This document shows, piece after piece, positions 52,444 to 59,691 of a stretch of 64,000 nucleotides of DNA; position 1 is the first letter of the stretch, and each line of letters starts with the position of its first letter. The stretch comes from Citricoccus sp. K5. GTDB taxonomy: Bacteria > Actinomycetota > Actinomycetes > Actinomycetales > Micrococcaceae. A program made the position numbers and the translations under genes. The stretch lies in contig NZ_LR732817.1 in the NCBI RefSeq assembly GCF_902506195.1, positions 1,130,909 to 1,194,908 of the forward strand. The letters are read 5' to 3'. The notes beneath the pieces were generated by a model, which made no database searches, was not told where the DNA came from, and saw nothing but the letters and a program-made list of their open reading frames with translations.

Positions 52444-54276
52444 ATGGAATCGCCCATCCAGGAGTACCTCGAGTCGCTGCTCGCTGACGTCCAGCGCCTG
52501 CGCGGGGGAGAGCCCTACGAGGTGCACCCCACGGGGCGGGAACCGAACCCGGAGGACTTCGGCATCTGCCTGGCCACCGTGGACGGCCGGGTCTACTCCG
52601 TAGGGGTGGCCGACCAGGAGTTCTCGATCCAGTCGATCTCCAAGCCGTTCAGCTACGGACTGGCTCTGGCGGACTATGGCTTCGAGGCCGTGGACGAGAA
52701 GGTGGACGTGGAACCCTCCGGGGACCCGTTCAACCAGATCTCCCTGGCCCCGGTGACGGGCCGGCCGCCGAACGCCATGGTGAACGCCGGTGCGCTGGCG
52801 GTGGCCTCGATGATTCGTGGCGGCGGCGGCAAGTCCGCCGTGCGCCGGATCGTGGACACCTACTCCCGCTTCGCCGGGCGGGATCTGTCCAGCAGCCGTT
52901 CGGTCTTCGACGTGGAGATCCGGCACAGTGACCGCAACCATGCGTTGGCCTACCTGCTCAGCTCCGTCGAGGTCATCGAGAACGACCCCAGCCGCGCCCT
53001 GGAAAACTATCTGCGTCAGTGCTCGGTCCAGGTCACCTGCCGTGACCTGGCCATGATGGCGGCCACCCTCGCCAACGGCGGCACGCAGCCCGTCAGCGGT
53101 GAGCAGGTCTTCGAGATCGACGTGGTGGAACGGGTCCTGTCCGTCATGATGACCTCCGGCATGTACGACGACGCCGGTGCCTGGGTCAGCAGCGTCGGCA
53201 TGCCCGCGAAGTCCGGGGTGGGCGGCGGGACGCTGGCCGTGCTGCCCGGACAGGCCGGCCTGGCCGTCTTCTCGCCCCCGCTGGACGGGCACGGCAACAG
53301 TGTCCGAGGTCTGGAGACCTGCCGGCGGGTGTCGAAGGACATGGAGATGCACTTCGTGCGCGCCGCCCGCAGTGGGCGGTCCGCGGTCAAGGACACCATG
53401 GAGATCTCCCGATTCCCCTCCCGCGTGCGGCGCACCGAGGAGGAGGCCGAGGTCCTGGAGCGCTACGGAGACCGTGCCCGCATCATCGAGGTGACCGGTG
53501 ACCTCTTCTTCGCCGGCACCGAGTCGCTGGTCCGCGCGGTCAGCGAACTGGAGGACGGCGTCGTCTTCGTGGTCCTGGACCTGCGGCAGGTGTACGACGC
53601 CGGCCGGCTCGCCCGCCAGATGATCACCGGCCTCCAACGGCAGCTGGCCGCGGCCGGACGGGAATTGGTCCTCGTCACCGGTGAGGAGGCCCCTGCCCTG
53701 ATCGTCCACCCCGACGCCGGCCCCGAGGGTCACGCGGCCCAGGTACCGGTCTTCCAGGGCCTCGGTGAGGCGGTCGAACACTGCGAGGACGCCCTGTTGG
53801 AACGCTACGGCGCGCCGATCCCGGCCACGGAGCGGGTCCCGGTGACCGAGTCGCCTGCACTTGACCTCCTGGAGGAGGGTGACCGTGAACGGCTGGCCGC
53901 CCTGATGGAGCACCGGTTCCATGAGGACGGGGACATCATCCGCCGGGTGGGGCAGCGCTTCGGTGGCGTGCACTTCATCGTCTCCGGACAGATCAACACC
54001 ATCGCCACCAATCCCCTGGGTGAACGGGTGCGGTTGAACACCCTGGGGGCCGGGATGACGTTCGGCGAGCTGGCCCTCGGGACCGCGGACCGGCAGGAGA
54101 CCACCGAGAAGGCCGTCGGCGAGGTCGAGATCATGGTCCTCACCCCGGAGGCGATCGAAGTACTGGAACAGGATGATCCGGCGCTGGCGCTGCAACTGTG
54201 GCGCGCCCTGACCCGGGACGCGTACTCGCTCGTGGACCGCTACCTGCGTGAGGCCGCCGTCCGCCTGACCTACTGA
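52444..54276 (+). CDS. glsA: Glutaminase fused to STAS and cyclic-nucleotide-binding domains
   Basis: A 610-residue three-domain protein. Residues 1-305 are a serine-dependent beta-lactamase-like glutaminase, with Ser64-x-x-Lys67 (SISK) in EFSIQSISKPFSYGL and FNQISLAPVTGRPPNAMVNAGAL. A STAS domain (about 330-435) follows, with VTGDLFFAGTESLVRAVSEL and VFVVLDLRQVYDAG. A cNMP-type domain (about 475-590) ends it, with HEDGDIIRRVGQRFGGVHFIVSG and GAGMTFGELALGTADRQETTEKA. Glutamine is hydrolysed to glutamate and ammonia; the extra domains suggest regulation by a nucleotide or by protein binding. ATG 52444. Confidence 0.93.
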   Translation: MESPIQEYLESLLADVQRLRGGEPYEVHPTGREPNPEDFGICLATVDGRVYSVGVADQEFSIQSISKPFSYGLALADYGFEAVDEKVDVEPSGDPFNQISLAPVTGRPPNAMVNAGALAVASMIRGGGGKSAVRRIVDTYSRFAGRDLSSSRSVFDVEIRHSDRNHALAYLLSSVEVIENDPSRALENYLRQCSVQVTCRDLAMMAATLANGGTQPVSGEQVFEIDVVERVLSVMMTSGMYDDAGAWVSSVGMPAKSGVGGGTLAVLPGQAGLAVFSPPLDGHGNSVRGLETCRRVSKDMEMHFVRAARSGRSAVKDTMEISRFPSRVRRTEEEAEVLERYGDRARIIEVTGDLFFAGTESLVRAVSELEDGVVFVVLDLRQVYDAGRLARQMITGLQRQLAAAGRELVLVTGEEAPALIVHPDAGPEGHAAQVPVFQGLGEAVEHCEDALLERYGAPIPATERVPVTESPALDLLEEGDRERLAALMEHRFHEDGDIIRRVGQRFGGVHFIVSGQINTIATNPLGERVRLNTLGAGMTFGELALGTADRQETTEKAVGEVEIMVLTPEAIEVLEQDDPALALQLWRALTRDAYSLVDRYLREAAVRLTY

Positions 54277-54344
54277 GACGTATCGCGGAAATTCGCTGAA
54301 CTATAGTCGTCATCAGGCATTATTCGTCTCGGAAGGGGGCAGCC

Positions 54345-54989
54345 GTGGAATTCCTCGAGTTCCTGGGGAACCGGGCAGACGACCTGCTCGAGATGGGTCT
54401 GGCGCACGCCGCGATCGTCGGTGCAGCAGTCCTCATCGCCACCGTCGTCGGCGTGGCCCTGGGCATCGCCACCTATCAGACGGAGCGTCCGCGGGAGTTC
54501 GTGCTCGCGATCACCGGGACGTTCCTGACCATCCCGTCCTTCGCCCTGTTCATCCTGCTGCTGGGACCGCTCGGCCTCGGCTGGCCGCCCGTGCTGTTCG
54601 CCCTGGTGCTGTACGGACTGCTGCCCGTGGTGCGCAACACGATCACCGGACTGCGGGAAGTGGACCCGGCCGTCATCGAATCCGCCCAGGGCATGGGACT
54701 GACCCGGCGGCAGCGCCTGCTGCGAATCGAACTGCCGCTGGCCTGGCCCGTGGTCATCACCGGTGTCCGGGTCACCACCCTCGTGCTGCTGGGCATCGCG
54801 GCCATCGGCGCGGTGGTCAACGGACCGGGCTACGGCGAGATGATCTTCACCGGGCTGGCCCGGGTGGGAACCCCCGTGGCCGTGAACATGGTGCTGGCCG
54901 GCACCCTCGGCGTGATCGTGCTGGCCGTCCTGTTCGACCTGATCTTCTACACCGTCCAGCGACTCACAACTTCGCGAGGTATCCGATGA
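54345..54989 (+). CDS. Compatible-solute ABC transporter permease (OpuCB/ProW-like)
   Basis: A 214-residue inner-membrane permease with the BPD transport signature ESAQGMGLTRRQRLLRIELPLAWPVVITGVRVTT. Membrane segments include AAIVGAAVLIATVVGVALGIA, FALFILLLGPLGLGW and TTLVLLGIAAIGAVV. GTG 54345 is preceded by GGAAGGGGG. A TATAGT -10-like box is at 54302, so a promoter for the four-gene operon is likely here. The stop overlaps the ATPase gene. Confidence 0.92.
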   Translation: MEFLEFLGNRADDLLEMGLAHAAIVGAAVLIATVVGVALGIATYQTERPREFVLAITGTFLTIPSFALFILLLGPLGLGWPPVLFALVLYGLLPVVRNTITGLREVDPAVIESAQGMGLTRRQRLLRIELPLAWPVVITGVRVTTLVLLGIAAIGAVVNGPGYGEMIFTGLARVGTPVAVNMVLAGTLGVIVLAVLFDLIFYTVQRLTTSRGIR

Positions 54990-56188
54990 CCCAGACACCG
55001 CAGACCACACCGGAGCCCGAGGTCATGATCCGCCTCGAGAACCTGACCAAGCGCTTCCCCGGGACGCAGCGCAATGCCGTGGACGGACTCACCCTGGACA
55101 TCCACGCCGGCGAGATCGTGGTCCTCGTGGGACCATCGGGCTGTGGCAAGACCACCACCATGAAGATGATCAACCGGATCATCGAACCGACTTCCGGCCG
55201 GATCATCCTCGGCGGCGAGGACGTCACCACCACGAATGCGGACCAGCTGCGCCGGAGGATCGGCTACGTCATCCAGCAGACGGGTCTGTTCCCGCATCTG
55301 ACCATCGGCGAGAACGTGGCCACCGTGCCGAAGCTGCTGGGCTGGGACGCCGCCCGCACCCGGGCCCGGGTGGACGAGCTGCTGAGCATGGTGAACATGG
55401 ATCCGGAGGAGTACCGCGGCCGCTATCCGAAGCAGCTCTCGGGCGGGCAGCAGCAGCGCGTCGGGGTCGCCCGCGCGCTCGGTGGCGACCCGCAGGTCAT
55501 GTTGATGGACGAGCCTTTCGGGGCGATCGACCCCATCACCCGCGAACGCCTCCAGAACGAGTTCCTCCGCCTCCAGTCCGAGGTGCGCAAGACGATCGTG
55601 TTCGTCACCCATGACATCGATGAGGCCATCAAGATGGGGGACCGGATCGCGATCTTGCAGGAGGGGTCCTCGATCGCCCAGTACGACACCCCGGAGAAGA
55701 TCCTCACCGCACCGGCCAACGACTTCGTCCGTGACTTCATCGGTGGAGGCGCCTCCCTGAAGCGGCTGAGCCTGTCCCGGGTCCGGGACATCGAGCTCGC
55801 GCCGTGGCCCACGGTGTCCGCCGCGGACTCCGTGGAACAGGCGCACCGGGTGCTGCGCGAATCGGACCACAGTGCGGTCCTCGTGCTGGATACGGAGGGG
55901 CGCCCGGCCCGCTGGGTCGGTGCAGATGACCTGCGCCGGGGCGAGGGGCAGTCCCTGGACCGGATCGGCACCGTGCCTCAGGCCGTCGTGGAGTCCCGGG
56001 CCACCCTGAGTGACGCGCTCAACGAGCTCATCGCCGCCCGCTACGCCGTCACCGTCGTGGTGGATCAGGATGGTCGGCACCTGGGCGTCGTGGACATCGA
56101 GCAGATCAACGAGGCCATCCGCTCCATGCGCCACTCCGCCGTCGCCGAGGCCCGCACCGAGTTCGCGGACGGGAGGACGACACCATGA
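54986..56188 (+). CDS. Compatible-solute ABC transporter ATP-binding protein with CBS domains
   Basis: OpuCA/ProV-type ATPase, 400 residues. Walker A GPSGCGKTTTMKMINR, signature LSGGQQQRVGVARAL, Walker B VMLMDEPFGAIDP, and H-loop VTHDIDEAIKMGDRIAI. Two CBS domains (about 260-385) follow, which in OpuA/OpuC sense ionic strength or c-di-AMP. The ATG overlaps the first permease stop and the end overlaps the second permease start. Confidence 0.95.
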   Translation: MTQTPQTTPEPEVMIRLENLTKRFPGTQRNAVDGLTLDIHAGEIVVLVGPSGCGKTTTMKMINRIIEPTSGRIILGGEDVTTTNADQLRRRIGYVIQQTGLFPHLTIGENVATVPKLLGWDAARTRARVDELLSMVNMDPEEYRGRYPKQLSGGQQQRVGVARALGGDPQVMLMDEPFGAIDPITRERLQNEFLRLQSEVRKTIVFVTHDIDEAIKMGDRIAILQEGSSIAQYDTPEKILTAPANDFVRDFIGGGASLKRLSLSRVRDIELAPWPTVSAADSVEQAHRVLRESDHSAVLVLDTEGRPARWVGADDLRRGEGQSLDRIGTVPQAVVESRATLSDALNELIAARYAVTVVVDQDGRHLGVVDIEQINEAIRSMRHSAVAEARTEFADGRTTP

Positions 56189-56994
56189 GCACCGTCACCC
56201 CTGCCGGGGTCCGGGACACCGACGTCGTCGCCCAGACCCCGCCCGCCGCGGGCCGCCGCGGATGGGTGGGTTACCTGATGATGCCCCTCATCCTGGCCGT
56301 CGTCCTGGTCTCCCTGTACCTGTACGTGACCGGCCGGGAACTCGATTCGATCGAGGCACGTTCACTGAACGCGGCCGCGCTGTCCACGGCCGTGGGGGAG
56401 CACGTGGCCCTCACCGCGGTCTCCACCGCGATCACGCTCCTGATCGCCGTCCCCCTGGGCATCCTGCTGACCAGGCCGTTCACCCGCCGGGTCCGTCCGT
56501 ACATCATCACCCTCCTGACCCTGGGCCAGGCGGTGCCGACGATCTCCGTCCTCGTGCTGCTGGCCGTGATGTTCCTGTTCCTCGGGTTCCAGGCCGCGAT
56601 CGTCGGCCTGGTGCTCTACGCGATCATCCCGGTGCTGCTGAACACCATGGTTGGACTGGAACAGGTGGACGAGAACGTGCTCGAGGCAGGGCGGGGCATG
56701 GGCCTGTCCCGGTTCCAGGTCCTGCGTCGCCTGGAGCTGCCCTTGGCCGTGCCCGTGATCCTGGCGGGCGTCCGCACCGCCCTGGTGATCAACGTGGGCA
56801 CGGCAACGCTGGCGACCTACATCAACGGCGGTGGACTGGGTGACGTCATCATGGCCGGGCTGTCCACCAACCGGGTCCTGGTGCAGGTGGTCGGTGCCGT
56901 GCTGACCTCCGTGCTGGCCCTGCTCATCGACTACCTCGCCGGGTTGGCAGAGAACCTGCTGCAGCCCAAGGGACTACGGTCCGCCGGGACCTGA
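56185..56994 (+). CDS. Compatible-solute ABC transporter permease (OpuCD-like)
   Basis: A 269-residue second permease with an N-terminal segment WVGYLMMPLILAVVLVSLYLYV, then the core with LEAGRGMGLSRFQVLRRLELPLAVPVILAGVRTALVINVG, the EAA-type loop that contacts the ATPase. About six hydrophobic segments. ATG 56185 overlaps the ATPase stop. Confidence 0.94.
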   Translation: MSTVTPAGVRDTDVVAQTPPAAGRRGWVGYLMMPLILAVVLVSLYLYVTGRELDSIEARSLNAAALSTAVGEHVALTAVSTAITLLIAVPLGILLTRPFTRRVRPYIITLLTLGQAVPTISVLVLLAVMFLFLGFQAAIVGLVLYAIIPVLLNTMVGLEQVDENVLEAGRGMGLSRFQVLRRLELPLAVPVILAGVRTALVINVGTATLATYINGGGLGDVIMAGLSTNRVLVQVVGAVLTSVLALLIDYLAGLAENLLQPKGLRSAGT

Positions 56995-57083
56995 GCGAAC
57001 GCACCGTGACCGCATCCTGACCGCATCGTTGAACGCACCCTGATCGCACCGATCACAGTGATCGCACTGAAATGAGGAACTGA
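56992..57083 (+). repeat. Degenerate TGA-phased repeat between permease and binding-protein genes
   Basis: From the permease stop onward, TGA recurs at 56992, 57007, 57018, 57030, 57041, 57059, 57068 and 57081, mostly within copies of TGAnCGCAnCC about 11 bases long. The ribosome binding site (GAGGAAC) of the next gene lies at its end. Confidence 0.65.
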
Positions 57084-57084
57084 C

Positions 57085-58035
57085 ATGAGAAACGCAACCA
57101 CCCGCAAGACCACGCTCGGCGGCATCGGCCTGACGGCGGTGGCCGCGCTGCTGCTGACCGGCTGCGGAGGCGGCGACGGCGGCGGAGACAGCGCCAACGC
57201 CGGCAAGCTGGACGGGGCCGAGCTGACCGCGGGCTCCAAGGAGTTCACCGAGTCCGTCGTCCTGTCCCAGATCACCTCGCTCGCCCTGGAGGACGCGGGG
57301 GCCAGCATCGAGGACCAGACCGGGATCTCCGGCAGCGCCACCGTCCGCGAGGCGCTGGAGACGGATGAGATCGACTTCTACTGGGACTACACCGGCACCG
57401 GCTGGGTCAACATCCTCGGCAACACCACCGAAGAGGTGCCCGAGGACCTGTTCGCGGCCGTCTCGGAGGCGGACGCGGAGAACGGCATCGCCTGGCTGGA
57501 CGCGGCCCCGTTCGAGAACACCTACCGCATCGCGGTCAAGCAGGACTTCGCCGACGAGAACTCCCTGGTCACGCAGTCCGACGCGGCGGAGTTCATCAAT
57601 GCGAACCCGGACCAGGCCCGCGTCTGTGCGGCCAGCGAGTTCATCAACCGCGATGACGGCCTGCCCGGGCTGGAGGAGGCCTACGGCTTCGAGTTCTCCG
57701 AGGTCGTGGAACTCGAACTGAACCTGATCTACACGCAGGTCGGGGACACCTGCGAGTTCGGTGAGGTGTTCTCCACCGACGCCCGGATCGCGTCGAACGA
57801 CATGGTGGTCCTGGAGGACGACCAGGAGTTCTTCGTCGAGTACCAGGGTGCCATGACCCTGCGTCAGGAGACTTTGGACGAGTACCCGGCGATCGCCGAG
57901 ATCATGGCCCCGATCTCGGAGAAGCTCACCAACGAGACCATGATGGAGCTCAACGGCAAGGTCGACACCGACGGCGAGGATCCGCGGGACGTGGCCGAGG
58001 AGTGGCTCCAGGACCAGGGTCTCATCGGCGGCTGA
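57085..58035 (+). CDS. Glycine betaine/choline-type substrate-binding lipoprotein
   Basis: An OpuCC/OsmX-like solute receptor of 316 residues. The signal peptide ends in a lipobox LLTGCGGG with Cys27 as the lipidated residue. The mature part has LTAGSKEFTESVVLSQITSLALEDAG, the paired aromatic motif DFYWDYTGTGWVNIL, and a C-terminal half ending DVAEEWLQDQGLIGG. The substrate group is quaternary ammonium osmolytes. It is last in the operon. Confidence 0.93.
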   Translation: MRNATTRKTTLGGIGLTAVAALLLTGCGGGDGGGDSANAGKLDGAELTAGSKEFTESVVLSQITSLALEDAGASIEDQTGISGSATVREALETDEIDFYWDYTGTGWVNILGNTTEEVPEDLFAAVSEADAENGIAWLDAAPFENTYRIAVKQDFADENSLVTQSDAAEFINANPDQARVCAASEFINRDDGLPGLEEAYGFEFSEVVELELNLIYTQVGDTCEFGEVFSTDARIASNDMVVLEDDQEFFVEYQGAMTLRQETLDEYPAIAEIMAPISEKLTNETMMELNGKVDTDGEDPRDVAEEWLQDQGLIGG

Positions 58036-58079
58036 CCGCCCCCGCCACGGACCGCACCGCCCCCTCCATCGCATCCAAG

Positions 58080-58125
58080 GTCGGCCGGTTCCCGGGTCTG
58101 ATCAGGCCTCTGGGAACCGGCCGAC
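58080..58125. terminator. 14-bp hairpin overlapping the end of the asparagine-synthetase gene
   Basis: GTCGGCCGGTTCCC (58080-58093) pairs perfectly with GGGAACCGGCCGAC (58112-58125). The right arm lies inside the last codons of the convergent minus-strand gene. It can serve the transporter operon on the plus strand; no T-run is present. Confidence 0.65.
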
Positions 58126-59625
58126 GGTCTCTTGGGCGTTGACGCCGCGCAGGACGGCCTCGAACATCCGGAAGTAGGCGAGTTCCTCCCGGGTGCGCAC
58201 CGGCGGGGTGAGGGCATCCGCCTCGGCCGCCAGGTCGTCGTCGCTGACGGTCTGACCGAAGTGTTCGGCCAGGACGTCGTTCATGCCGGTGCCTTCGCCG
58301 AACTGTTCCTTGCGTCGCCACAGCACCTCGTCCGGCAGCCACCCATCGAAGGCCTTGCGCAGCAACCACTTGGCCGGGCGGTCCCGTCCCACGAGCTTCC
58401 ATTCCGGGGGCAGGGCCATCGTCAGTTCCACCATGTCCAGGTCCAGGAACGGCAGGCGGGGCTCCACTCCGAGCGCGCCGGCCACACGGTCCACCCGTTG
58501 CAGCCCGCCGATATGCATGCCCTGCAGGGTCTCCAGCAGTTCCGCGTGCAGTTCGGATCCGTCACGATGGCGCCCGTAGTGGGTGTAACCGGCGAACAGC
58601 TCATCGGCGCCCTCACCCACGAGGACGATCTTGACGTGCAGGGAAGCCAGGCGGGAGACGAAGTAATTGGGCACCGCCGAATGCACGAGCTTCGGATCGA
58701 AGGACTCGAGTCCGGCGACGACCTCGGGCACCGCCTCGATGGCGTCCTGGGCGGTGTAGACCAGCTCGTGGTGGTCCGTACCGCAATGCTCGGCCACGAT
58801 CCGGGCGGCCGCGAGATCCCCGCTGCCCTCGAGCCCGACGGCGAAGGTCTTCAGCGGTGCAGACGTCCAGTCGCCGCGCCGGGCGGCGATGGCGGTGATG
58901 ATGCTGGAGTCCACGCCACCGGACAACAGCACCCCGGGACGCTGCCGGCTGGCGAGGCTGCGGTCCACGGCCCGGATCAGGGTCTCGCGCAGGGCATCGA
59001 ACACCCATGCCGGCGGCTCGTCGTCCGCGGACCGGCTCTGCAGGAGTACGGGCGTGGTGCCGGGGAAGCGCCGGATGGGCTTGAGCCCCTCCTGCGGGGT
59101 CCAGCAGTGTCCGGGCGGGAAGGGCCGTACCGCGGGGCGCTGATCCTCGTCGAAGGCCTTCAGCTCCGAGGCGAACACCACCGTCTCGCCCTCGTGCACC
59201 CAGTACAGCGGGGCCAGCCCGAGGATGTCTCGGGCCGCGGCGAATCGGCCGTCCGCGGCGGCGACCACGAGGGCGAAGGGCCCCCACAGGTGTTCGAAGG
59301 CCTCGGAGCCGTGCTCGTCGACGAGGACGATCGCGGCTTCCAGGTCCGAGTCGGTGCGGAAACGCCCGTCACCCAGCCGCTCGCGGATCCGGCGGTGGTT
59401 GTGGATCATGCCGTCTCCGACGACCCAGAGTCCACCGTCCCGTCCGCCGGACAGTGGCTGGTCACCGGAGACCGGATCGACAATGGAAAGGTACCTGCTG
59501 CCGAGCCAGGACCGGCCCAGTTCCCGGCTGCCCGCCCCGTCCGGCCCGCGGTGGGCCAGCCGGTCCAGCATCCGCTGGCCGCGGCGGGGATCGAAGGACC
59601 CGTGGGCTGCGACTACTCCTGACAT
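58102..59625 (-). CDS. Asparagine synthetase B-like protein with Ser instead of nucleophile Cys
   Basis: A 507-residue AsnB homologue. The glutaminase (GATase II) domain has HRGPDGAGSRELG, LGSRYLSIVDPVSGDQP and FALVVAAADGRFAAARDILGLAPLYWV. The synthetase domain has the ATP pyrophosphatase loop VLLSGGVDSSIITAIAA, LVGEGADELFAGYTHY and KWLLRKAF. Family members start MCG; here it reads MSGVVAAHG, so the catalytic N-terminal Cys is Ser. I chose ATG 59625 because AGAGG is nine bases upstream; ATG 59631 is also possible and gives MSMSGVV. Convergent with the osmolyte transporter operon. Confidence 0.88.
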   Translation of the reverse strand: MSGVVAAHGSFDPRRGQRMLDRLAHRGPDGAGSRELGRSWLGSRYLSIVDPVSGDQPLSGGRDGGLWVVGDGMIHNHRRIRERLGDGRFRTDSDLEAAIVLVDEHGSEAFEHLWGPFALVVAAADGRFAAARDILGLAPLYWVHEGETVVFASELKAFDEDQRPAVRPFPPGHCWTPQEGLKPIRRFPGTTPVLLQSRSADDEPPAWVFDALRETLIRAVDRSLASRQRPGVLLSGGVDSSIITAIAARRGDWTSAPLKTFAVGLEGSGDLAAARIVAEHCGTDHHELVYTAQDAIEAVPEVVAGLESFDPKLVHSAVPNYFVSRLASLHVKIVLVGEGADELFAGYTHYGRHRDGSELHAELLETLQGMHIGGLQRVDRVAGALGVEPRLPFLDLDMVELTMALPPEWKLVGRDRPAKWLLRKAFDGWLPDEVLWRRKEQFGEGTGMNDVLAEHFGQTVSDDDLAAEADALTPPVRTREELAYFRMFEAVLRGVNAQETVGRFPEA

Positions 59626-59691
59626 GGACATCCACCTCTGATTGAGACAACCGGTACGTCTGGCTTCCAGCCTAGTCTTCCAGGACGGTCC

